A stretch of 7,225 nucleotides of DNA from AM-2324 sp042091035. Its GTDB lineage: Bacteria > Bacteroidota > Bacteroidia > Chitinophagales > Saprospiraceae. The stretch lies in the NCBI GenBank assembly GCA_042091035.1, contig JBELIG010000164.1, positions 1 through 7,225 on the forward strand. Reading direction: 5' to 3'. The notes under the pieces were generated by a model that saw only the letters and a list, made by a program, of their open reading frames with translations, ran no database searches and was not told where the DNA came from. Positions 1 through 6,534 of the stretch are shown one piece after another (position 1 is the first letter of the stretch; each line of letters begins with the position of its first letter). Both the position numbers and the translations under genes were made by a program.

Positions 1-374
1 TCATTAGTGTTCATATTCCTTTGGATAAGGAAAATCAATATTTTATAAATGATTCATTTTTTGAGACGCTCGCCAAATCAGTTTTTTTTATAAATACTGC
101 ACGTGGATTAATTGTTGAGACAGCAGCATTGGTCTCCGCTATCAAAAAAGGGAAGGTCCTTGGAGCTGCCTTAGATGTATTAGAGTATGAAGATAGCTCC
201 TTTGATAAGTTAATAAATCTAGGGGCGCTACGCACGGAAAATGAAGTTTACAGGTATCTCGTAGAATCTGAAAGTGTATTGTTAAGCCCACATATTGCTG
301 GCTGGAGCTTCGAAAGTAAGTTTAAGCATGGTGCTGTTTTGCTAAAAAAGATACTAACATTATTAGAGATATAA
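1..374 (+). CDS. D-2-hydroxyacid dehydrogenase (phosphoglycerate-dehydrogenase-like), C-terminal part
   Basis: This is the 3' end of a cytoplasmic NAD-dependent D-2-hydroxyacid dehydrogenase; the reading frame is open to the window edge (in frame from base 3), so the true start lies outside. The visible part covers the second half of the NAD-binding domain and the C-terminal return to the catalytic domain. The family's catalytic triad is intact: Arg in NTARG (codon at 102-104), Glu in the DVLEYE segment (189-191) and His in SPHIAGW (291-293). The roughly 30-residue stretch between that Glu and the His, with the HIAGW ending, resembles the Bacteroidota enzymes usually labelled D-3-phosphoglycerate dehydrogenase, the first step of serine synthesis. 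There is no ACT regulatory domain after the catalytic part. The substrate cannot be fixed from this fragment; glycerate or other 2-keto acid reductases are alternatives. The next gene starts 74 bases downstream on the same strand. Confidence 0.9.
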   Translation, partial: ISVHIPLDKENQYFINDSFFETLAKSVFFINTARGLIVETAALVSAIKKGKVLGAALDVLEYEDSSFDKLINLGALRTENEVYRYLVESESVLLSPHIAGWSFESKFKHGAVLLKKILTLLEI

Positions 375-448
375 GATTAATTTTTGTTTGTAAATTATTC
401 TAATTCTGTCCTTTAGTTCTCATTTCATTTTTTATATTTATAAAGTAA

Positions 449-1474
449 ATGAAGGAACTAACACTGTTTATACTAACTACGACATTTTTGCTTGCATGCA
501 ATTCTGTATCTGATTCTAAAGTAGAAGAGTCTGCTCCAGCAAATGAAGCTGGGGTCTTTTCTCTTGTTATCCATGGCGGTGCTGGCACTATTTTAAAAGC
601 CAATATGACCGAGGAGCAAGAAAAAGCCTACGAACAGGTCTTGACTGAAGCATTAGATATAGGAGAGGAAATTTTGCAAGCAGACGGAGCTGCCACAGAG
701 GCAGTGATTGAAGTAATAAAGCATATGGAGGATTCTCCGTTATTTAATGCAGGGAAAGGTGCTGTTTTTAATTCAGACGCTGCTAATGAGATGGATGCTT
801 CCATTATGCGTGGATACGACCAACAAGCAGGTGCTGTTGGAGGTGTTTCCAATATTAAAAATCCCATAGAAGCTGCTTTTGCAGTAATGACAAAATCTGA
901 ACACGTTTTGTTGACAGGGCAAGGAGCGGAGTCATTTGCTGTAAGTGTAGGGATTGACACCATCGATCCATCCTATTTCTACACAGAAAGACGTTTTAGG
1001 TCTTTGCAAGCTGCAAAAGAATCTGAAGCTTCAACTTCCATGAATTATAATCCAGACCATAAATTTGGTACCGTAGGTTGTGTGGTACTCGACAAGCAGG
1101 GAAATCTTGCAGCAGGTACTTCCACCGGTGGAATGACCAATAAGAAATTTAACCGTATAGGGGATTCTCCAATCATTGGAGCAGGTACCTATGCAGATAA
1201 TAATACAGTAGCCGTTTCTTGCACAGGGCATGGAGAATATTTTATTCGCTATGCTGTTGCTTACGATATTGCAGCAAGAATGGAATATGGAGGTATGAGT
1301 CTCAAAGATGCTTGTGAGGCTATTGTCAATGAAAAGTTAGTTGAGAAAGGTGGTTCAGGTGGTTTGATAGCAGTGGATAAGCAGGGTAATATACAAATGC
1401 CTTTTAATACGGAAGGTATGTACAGAGCTTCATCAAAGGGTGGAGATAGATATATTGGAATTTATAAAGATTGA
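449..1474 (+). CDS. Isoaspartyl peptidase / plant-type L-asparaginase, predicted lipoprotein
   Basis: This is an Ntn-hydrolase of the E. coli EcAIII (IaaA) / human ASRGL1 family, which cleaves beta-aspartyl (isoaspartyl) dipeptides and L-asparagine. The 341-residue precursor should cut itself before Thr208 in the motif FGTVG, leaving that Thr as the N-terminal nucleophile of the beta subunit. Other family landmarks are present: the N-terminal HGGAG (42-46), FNAGKGAVF (99-107), TSTGGMTN (224-231), RIGDSP (236-241; Arg236 and Asp239 correspond to substrate-binding residues), SCTGHGE (257-263) and GGSGGLIAVD (301-310). Unlike the cytoplasmic E. coli enzyme it begins with a type II signal peptide with lipobox LLAC, lipidation expected at Cys17, so it probably acts in the periplasm or on the outer membrane. 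A roughly 20-residue polar linker precedes the catalytic domain. The ATG start has no clear Shine-Dalgarno sequence, which is normal in Bacteroidota. A housekeeping peptide-recycling role is inferred. Confidence 0.95.
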   Translation: MKELTLFILTTTFLLACNSVSDSKVEESAPANEAGVFSLVIHGGAGTILKANMTEEQEKAYEQVLTEALDIGEEILQADGAATEAVIEVIKHMEDSPLFNAGKGAVFNSDAANEMDASIMRGYDQQAGAVGGVSNIKNPIEAAFAVMTKSEHVLLTGQGAESFAVSVGIDTIDPSYFYTERRFRSLQAAKESEASTSMNYNPDHKFGTVGCVVLDKQGNLAAGTSTGGMTNKKFNRIGDSPIIGAGTYADNNTVAVSCTGHGEYFIRYAVAYDIAARMEYGGMSLKDACEAIVNEKLVEKGGSGGLIAVDKQGNIQMPFNTEGMYRASSKGGDRYIGIYKD

Positions 1475-1522
1475 TATAGTTTTATTTTGTGCTTTGTTAG
1501 ATATGTGTTTGATTGTTTTGAA

Positions 1523-1555
1523 GGAGCATTGATAATTATAAATTATTGGTGTTCT
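1523..1555 (+). other. Long GU-rich RNA hairpin downstream of the asparaginase gene
   Basis: Bases 1523-1537 can pair with 1541-1555 in 15 consecutive pairs around a 3-base loop (ATA). Five of the pairs are G-U in plus-strand RNA (1523/1555, 1526/1552, 1529/1549, 1530/1548 and 1531/1547). Those pairs become A-C mismatches on the minus strand, so if the structure is real it acts in a plus-strand transcript. It lies 48 bases after the asparaginase stop codon and has no U-run after it, so it is not a standard intrinsic terminator. A 3'-end stabilising or processing hairpin is possible. AT-rich sequence makes chance pairing more likely. Confidence 0.4.
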
Positions 1556-1677
1556 GCGAATTATATTGTTTGGGTTCTTATGAAGTAAAGTTAATGTTTT
1601 GGTTGAATGTGGAATTTCGAAATAGAATTCTAAGCAGTATCCCCTCATTAAGAATTTACAATTAATTAATACTAGAT

Positions 1678-1699
1678 GTAGTTCTGTTTTAAGGACTAC
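1678..1699. repeat. Short inverted repeat just upstream of the receptor promoter element
   Basis: GTAGTTC (1678-1684) and GGACTAC (1693-1699) form a 7-base inverted repeat with one G-T position and an 8-base spacer. It ends three bases before the putative -7 element of the TonB receptor promoter, where a DNA-binding regulator could act. It could also be a chance repeat; nothing in the window identifies a partner protein. Confidence 0.3.
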
Positions 1700-1702
1700 T
1701 CC

Positions 1703-1710
1703 TAAATTTG
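1703..1710 (+). promoter_or_regulatory. Putative Bacteroidota -7 promoter element of the TonB receptor gene
   Basis: TAAATTTG matches the Bacteroidota primary-sigma -7 consensus TAnnTTTG exactly. It would start transcription around base 1716-1720, giving a leader of roughly 25 bases before the ATG at 1743. The expected TTG-type -33 element is poor here: the nearest candidate is TTCTG at 1682-1686, with short spacing. A TATAAT word overlaps just downstream (1713-1718), but that E. coli-type hexamer is not the usual signal in this phylum. No Shine-Dalgarno sequence precedes the start. Confidence 0.4.
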
Positions 1711-1742
1711 AGTATAATTTTTAAACAAATCTTTCACTGATT

Positions 1743-4523
1743 ATGAAAAAGTTTTTACAAACTTTCATGTTCTTGATGATCGCTAGTATGGCGTTCAGTC
1801 AAGGTGCTGTAACAGGTAAAATTGTCGATGCAGATTCTAAAGAGGCATTACCTGGAGCTACAATTCTTGTAAAAGGAACCTCTGATGGAGTTGTTTCTGG
1901 TTTTGATGGTACTTTTATCATTGAGGTAGAAACAGGAACTGCACTAGAAGTTTCTTACCTAGGTTATTCTTCACTAGATGCTACTGCTGAAGATGGGATG
2001 ATGGTTTCTCTCGAAGCAGATATGAACGTTCTAGGTGAAGTAGTTATTACTTCAGGCGTTATTGATTTTGCAAAAGTAAGAGAAACTCCGGTTGCTGTTT
2101 CAACGATCTCTCCAGCAGAGATTTCTTTGAAAGTAGGTAATCAGGAATTCCCTGAAATTATGAACAAAACACCAGGTGTTTACGCAACTAAAAATGGTGG
2201 TGGTTATGGTGATTCAAGAATCTCTTTAAGAGGATTCGATCAGCGTAACACATCTTTCCTTATCAACGGTCAGCCGGTTAATGATATGGAAAACGGTTGG
2301 GTATACTGGTCTAACTGGGCTGGTTTGTCAGATGTTTCATCTGGAATCCAGATTCAGAGAGGTCTTGGTGCTTCTCGTCTTGCTGTTCCATCTGTAGGTG
2401 GTACAGTATCTATCTTTACTAAGGCTGCTGAAGCTAGAAAAGGAGCATCTGCTGCTCAATCAATTGGTAACGATGGATACACAAAAACGTCTGTTTCTAT
2501 GTCTTCAGGTTTGAATGACAATGGCTGGGCATCTTCAATCTTGCTTTCAAGATGGGCTGGTAACGGTTACATCAATAATACAGCTGGTGAAGGATGGACT
2601 TATTTCGCAGCAGTTGGTTATGCACCAGAAGGTTCTAAGCACTCCTTGAATTTATCTTTCTTAGGAGCAGGTCAATGGCACCATCAAAGAGATGTTTGGG
2701 TTTCTATCCGTGATTACCAAAACTTTGGTGAGAATGCAGATGATCCAACTCAAATTGATAGAAGATGGAACACAAATGGTGGATATATCACAAATGCAGA
2801 TGGAGATGTTGAAGAATTCTCAATGAGAAGAAACTTCTACAACAAACCATTAGCAACATTCAACTGGGATTGGGATATCACAAGTAAGTTTAAGCTTGTT
2901 ACTTCATTCTACGGTTCTGCCGGTAGAGGTGGAGGTACAGGTCCTCGTGGTAACAACTTCAGAAATGCTGATATTAACTTCTATCCTTTCAGAACAGATC
3001 TTACTGGACACCAGGCAGGTCTTGCAGAAGATGGGATAAACAATAGGGATGAAAACGGAAATATCAACTTTGATGATGTAATCGCTGCTAACCAAGCAAC
3101 AACTGAAGGTTACATTGGCGCAAACGGTAACTTTGCAGGTCAATTAGTTGGTTCTAACGGATTCAGAGATGATAATGTGAATAGAGCAGTATTGGTTAGA
3201 AGGGCTTCAATGAATTCACACAACTGGATCGGAGCTATCTCTAATTTGGAATATACTACTGAGTCATTCAAGTTCTCATTAGGGGTAGACTGGAGAAATT
3301 ATACAGGATATCACTACCGTGCACTTAATAACTTGATGGGACTTGATGCATACTATGCAACAGGTAACGACAATACAAATGGTCAATTCATCAATACTAC
3401 AATTGAAGCTTCTCCATTTAATAATACAGGTATTAGCGGACCAAAAATGGCTTACTATAATATCGGTATAGTAAAATGGTTAGGATTCAACGGTATGGTT
3501 GAGTATAACAACGGTGGACCACTTACAGCTGTACTTCAAGCTGGTACATCTAGCCAGTCTTTCCAGAGAATCGATTACTTTAGTCAGCCTGCTAACCCTG
3601 AGTCAGATGAGCAAGTTCAGCCAGGTGGATACATCAAAGGTGGCGCAAACTACAATATCAACGAGAAGTCTAATGTATTCTTTAATGCAGGTAGAATTTC
3701 TCGTCAGCCAAACTTTGACGCTGTATTCCCGAACTTTGCTAATGATATCAACCCAGATCTTGCAAATGAGGAGATTACTTCATTTGAGCTAGGTTATGGT
3801 TATATCGCTAAGAACTTTAGAGCAAACATTAACCTTTATGCTACAACTTGGGATAATAGAACATTATCTAGAGGTCAAAGAGATTATGAAACTGCTGACT
3901 CAACTTACGAGAATGTAGTTATCTTAATGAGAGATGTTGATGTACAGCATAATGGAGTAGAAATTGAATTCTCTTACACACCAACTTCTAAGCTTAGACT
4001 TAAAGGTATGGGTTCAATCGGTGATTGGAAATACACAAGAACTATTGATGCAGATGTGAATTCTGAAGATCAGGATTTCATTGAAAATAGACCGTTCTAT
4101 GTTTCTGGTGTAAAAGTTGGTGATGCAGCTCAGTTTGTTGCTTATCTAGAGGCTGATTATAAAATCGCAAAAGGAGTTAATTTTGATTTAGGTTACCGTT
4201 TCGTTGATAACCTATTTGCTGATTTCTCTGTTATTGATGGTTCTTTCGAAGCTGAGGACAACTTGGGAGCACTTAAGTTACCTTCTTACGGATTGTTGGA
4301 CGCAGGTTTGACATTCAACTTCCCGATTGCAAACATGGACGGAAGATTCCGTATCAATGTAAACAACGTACTAGATACTGAATACATTGCTGAATCAAAT
4401 ACGAACATTCACGCGGATGATTCAACACCTGAAAATGAACTATGGAATGGTATTCATACAAGTAACTTTGTATGGTTCGGATTCGGACGTACTTGGAACG
4501 CAAGTTTCAAACTTAATTTCTAA
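1743..4523 (+). CDS. TonB-dependent outer-membrane receptor with carboxypeptidase-regulatory-like domain
   Basis: This is a 926-residue outer-membrane active transporter, energised by TonB-ExbB-ExbD, for an unknown ligand. Residues 1-20 are a Sec signal peptide ending in AFSQ. Residues 22-92 are a CarboxypepD_reg-like beta-sandwich (GKIVDADSKEALPGATILVKG, FDGTF, YLGY). EVVIT (99-103) may be the TonB box. The plug spans about 112-227, with RISLRGFDQRNTSFLINGQPVNDM split over 159-182, then a Trp-rich NGWVYWSNWAGL (184-195) and VPSVGGTVSI (215-224). The rest is the beta-barrel, with the typical late-barrel segment INPDLANEEITSFELGY (669-685) and a C-terminal aromatic residue (KLNF) as expected for BAM-dependent insertion. 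No STN signalling domain precedes the regulatory domain and no SusD-like gene follows, so it is a stand-alone receptor rather than a SusCD pair. The mature protein has no cysteine. A strong terminator follows. Confidence 0.93.
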   Translation: MKKFLQTFMFLMIASMAFSQGAVTGKIVDADSKEALPGATILVKGTSDGVVSGFDGTFIIEVETGTALEVSYLGYSSLDATAEDGMMVSLEADMNVLGEVVITSGVIDFAKVRETPVAVSTISPAEISLKVGNQEFPEIMNKTPGVYATKNGGGYGDSRISLRGFDQRNTSFLINGQPVNDMENGWVYWSNWAGLSDVSSGIQIQRGLGASRLAVPSVGGTVSIFTKAAEARKGASAAQSIGNDGYTKTSVSMSSGLNDNGWASSILLSRWAGNGYINNTAGEGWTYFAAVGYAPEGSKHSLNLSFLGAGQWHHQRDVWVSIRDYQNFGENADDPTQIDRRWNTNGGYITNADGDVEEFSMRRNFYNKPLATFNWDWDITSKFKLVTSFYGSAGRGGGTGPRGNNFRNADINFYPFRTDLTGHQAGLAEDGINNRDENGNINFDDVIAANQATTEGYIGANGNFAGQLVGSNGFRDDNVNRAVLVRRASMNSHNWIGAISNLEYTTESFKFSLGVDWRNYTGYHYRALNNLMGLDAYYATGNDNTNGQFINTTIEASPFNNTGISGPKMAYYNIGIVKWLGFNGMVEYNNGGPLTAVLQAGTSSQSFQRIDYFSQPANPESDEQVQPGGYIKGGANYNINEKSNVFFNAGRISRQPNFDAVFPNFANDINPDLANEEITSFELGYGYIAKNFRANINLYATTWDNRTLSRGQRDYETADSTYENVVILMRDVDVQHNGVEIEFSYTPTSKLRLKGMGSIGDWKYTRTIDADVNSEDQDFIENRPFYVSGVKVGDAAQFVAYLEADYKIAKGVNFDLGYRFVDNLFADFSVIDGSFEAEDNLGALKLPSYGLLDAGLTFNFPIANMDGRFRINVNNVLDTEYIAESNTNIHADDSTPENELWNGIHTSNFVWFGFGRTWNASFKLNF

Positions 4524-4569
4524 GAAGAAATTCATTTAGGACATTATGTCCATCAGAATATTAAGTATT

Positions 4570-4610
4570 AAAAAGGTGGCTTTGCAGATAATGCAAGGCC
4601 ACCTTTTTTT
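4570..4610 (+). terminator. Rho-independent terminator of the TonB receptor gene (probably bidirectional)
   Basis: Bases 4575-4586 pair with 4592-4603 in a 12-bp stem (core GGTGGC / GCCACC, one G-T pair) around the 5-base loop GATAA. A run of seven T follows (4604-4610) and five A precede the stem (4570-4574), extending it by A-T pairs. The A-run would serve as a U-run on the opposite strand, so it could also stop minus-strand transcription. It lies 46 bases after the receptor stop codon. Confidence 0.92.
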
Positions 4611-4645
4611 AGGCATTTAAGGAAGCCAGAGGCTATTTATACAAA

Positions 4646-4708
4646 TAATTATTCAACAGTTACTTTAGAGGCTGTCAAGACTTTATATACCTTGCTGTTG
4701 AGTAATTA
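4646..4708. repeat. Long inverted repeat between the two convergent terminators
   Basis: Bases 4646-4659 can pair with 4695-4708 in 14 consecutive pairs with a single G-T position (4652/4702). The core is ATTCAACAG facing CTGTTGAGT, separated by a 35-base loop. The right arm runs into the A-run of the minus-strand terminator. The loop contains AGGCTGTC (4669-4676), nearly identical to AGGCTGAC in that terminator stem (4713-4720). No coding potential is seen in the interval. It could be a remnant of a small palindromic element or a structured RNA, or simply a degraded further terminator. Confidence 0.45.
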
Positions 4709-4742
4709 AAAAAGGCTGACAATTTTCATCGTCAGCCCTTTT
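4708..4742 (-). terminator. Rho-independent terminator of the sigma / membrane-protein operon
   Basis: Read on the minus strand, GGCTGAC (4737-4731) pairs perfectly with GTCAGCC (4720-4714) around a 10-base loop, followed by six T (4713-4708). Four A precede the stem (4742-4739). It begins 28 bases after the stop codon of the membrane-protein gene, so it ends the minus-strand operon. Confidence 0.88.
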
Positions 4743-4769
4743 ACTATGGATTAGTTATTTATGTACCTA

Positions 4770-6500
4770 TTAAAAATTAAGCGTTGATCTTAATTTCTTT
4801 TCTTCTATATCCACATCTTCAATCATAGATAATGTGAACTGTTGTTTACGTTCTTTTGGATCGATTGACTTGATGTCCTTCGGTTTAAGTAAAGCTATTT
4901 TATTGTCAGGGAGTACAAGCCAAATTAGATATTCCTTACTTAGATCTAGGTGCATAGGTGTTTTTCTATCCACTAGAAACTTCTGTACTGTATTTTGACC
5001 TTTGCAGGCCATGTATCCAGTCAGATTATGCAGAACCTTACCGCTCGGTAATTTGAACTTAGCCGTAAATTTACTAAGCTCTGGCAAGACTGGACGATCA
5101 CAGTTCCAAATACCAAGTTCATCCGCTTTGAATTTATTGACAACTTTTGTTCGTTGGATAAGTGGAAGAATATCTTCTTTGTTGTTTTCAGTCTGCAGGC
5201 TAAGCAGATTTTCTTTGTAATTTTTTTGAGCAATTGATTTTTGTGCCTGCATGTTTTCTTGAATCTCCTTTTTCTTATTTGCTATTTTCTGCTCCCAATC
5301 GTTCATGGAAGTGCTATAGTTATCGAGGGCATTTCCATATGAATCCATTGCTTTCTGAAAAGCTGATCCTACCAATAGTGGGTTGATGAGGATAGTTTGT
5401 GTTTTATCCGCAGCAATAAGGGTTAGCTTGAAATCAAGTTCATTCAACTGAACTAACTCAAGTGTCTCCCACTGATGATCAAGCTCAGATCGCTGAATCT
5501 TCTCCGAGCTATGTAGCTGCCATAAAGCATCCTTGTATGCACCGTATAAAACTGGTGCAGCTTCCTTTAACTGACTTTTTAGGTCAAAGTTGAATACCAA
5601 GGCATCTTCTCTTTGTTGAGTTGGTCTTACGGGCTCTTTTGGAACAGGAATGCTATTGTTTACTTTTCTCAATAGATCTTTGTGAAGCACTTCCAATTCA
5701 ATAAGCCTATCAAAGTATTCTTTTTGAAACTCGTAGGCAATATGCCCTATAGAGACTTGTTCTGGCTTGACTTCCAGGTATTCTATATTGTCAATATTGG
5801 TATATTCCCACTTTCGTTCAGTTTCGTTCAGTTTGTATATATTGAATGAAGGGGGAACATTAAGATTGGGTACCTCTACAACGGAGACTAATTCAACCTC
5901 GAGACTTTTACCCGGTCGAATGTTGATACGCTGTCCACCTTGTTCAGCGAATATCTCCACCATACCTGCGGATTCCAGATTATATGTTTGGCCTAAAGAA
6001 TCATAAGTCATAGGCACTCCACTTAGGAAAAAGTCAATGAAGTCGTGAAACTCACGGTACAGAATGTCTACTTGACCTGTTACTACTTTGCCATTCTTGT
6101 ATTCAAATGCTTCTTTAGGTATTGTGATCTTAGATCCGCTTTCGTGTTCAATAACACCACCGTCATACGCTGGTACTTTGTAGGAAGCAAAGATTGGCTT
6201 TGCTACTTCAATATTTGGCGGATTTACATAGTGTTTCTGTGCAAAATATTCCGTTTGCTTCTCTTCATAACTACTGGAGAAAACGGAGGTGCTAATAAGG
6301 ATTAATAGTAGGGCTGAGGCAGCAATAGCGGAAGCATAAAATATCCTACCACGCTTTCTTGCACTTGTGCTTATTGGCCCACCTTGTTCCATTGCCTGTC
6401 GCTGACTTTCTTTAAGTATAAAATCAAAGTCCATATGGGAACGTATTTGTTCATCCCCAGGATCTTTATAATTTTTATTGAATTTGTATTGGTCTCTCAT
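4770..6500 (-). CDS. Single-pass membrane protein with large ZU5-like ectodomain, candidate anti-sigma factor or envelope sensor
   Basis: I do not recognise a named function. Starting at the ATG at 6500 it has 576 residues; an in-frame GTG at 6512 would add four. ATG is preferred because neither start has a Shine-Dalgarno sequence. Residues 1-51 are polar and end in basic ARKRGR. Residues about 52-74 are one hydrophobic helix, with the rest predicted extracytoplasmic. Residues 114-132 (GGVIEHESGSKITIPKEAF) have the GG-x-SG-x-IPxxAF pattern of ZU5-like beta domains, followed by FFLSGVPMTYDSLG (157-170) and SAGMVEIFAEQ (177-187). A Lys/Glu/Gln-rich, probably coiled-coil stretch lies at about 380-440. 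DELGIWNCDRP (460-470) and MACKG (497-501) carry the only two cysteines (467 and 499), which could form a disulfide. It lies 34 bases after the sigma gene on the same strand, so the pair is probably co-transcribed. Position and topology suggest an anti-sigma factor; no FecR, ZAS or RseA-like domain is visible. Confidence 0.85.
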   Translation of the reverse strand: MRDQYKFNKNYKDPGDEQIRSHMDFDFILKESQRQAMEQGGPISTSARKRGRIFYASAIAASALLLILISTSVFSSSYEEKQTEYFAQKHYVNPPNIEVAKPIFASYKVPAYDGGVIEHESGSKITIPKEAFEYKNGKVVTGQVDILYREFHDFIDFFLSGVPMTYDSLGQTYNLESAGMVEIFAEQGGQRINIRPGKSLEVELVSVVEVPNLNVPPSFNIYKLNETERKWEYTNIDNIEYLEVKPEQVSIGHIAYEFQKEYFDRLIELEVLHKDLLRKVNNSIPVPKEPVRPTQQREDALVFNFDLKSQLKEAAPVLYGAYKDALWQLHSSEKIQRSELDHQWETLELVQLNELDFKLTLIAADKTQTILINPLLVGSAFQKAMDSYGNALDNYSTSMNDWEQKIANKKKEIQENMQAQKSIAQKNYKENLLSLQTENNKEDILPLIQRTKVVNKFKADELGIWNCDRPVLPELSKFTAKFKLPSGKVLHNLTGYMACKGQNTVQKFLVDRKTPMHLDLSKEYLIWLVLPDNKIALLKPKDIKSIDPKERKQQFTLSMIEDVDIEEKKLRSTLNF

Positions 6501-6534
6501 ATATATAAGCACCCAGAAGGTGGTTTATTTTTTA

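Noticed and set aside
381..421. Possible promoter for the asparaginase gene (TAATTCTG at 401-408 with TTTG upstream).
   Set aside because: The -7 word has a mismatch and the upstream TTTG is too close; in DNA this AT-rich such matches are expected by chance.
628..963. Open frame of 111 codons on the minus strand.
   Set aside because: It is antisense to the well-supported asparaginase catalytic domain and resembles no family.
1611..1631. Palindromic ATTTCGAAAT (1614-1623) with flanking GAATT/AATTC words.
   Set aside because: It is short, AT-rich and far from the promoter element; chance is the simplest explanation.
1433..1648. Open frame of 71 codons on the minus strand across the asparaginase 3' end and intergenic DNA.
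   Set aside because: The composition (Asn, Ile, Ser, Thr, Lys) is what AT-rich non-coding DNA gives; there is no domain, signal peptide or ribosome-binding site.
3499..3792. Open frame of 97 codons on the plus strand.
   Set aside because: It lies entirely inside the receptor gene in another frame, with Ser/Leu-rich low-information sequence and no recognisable domain.
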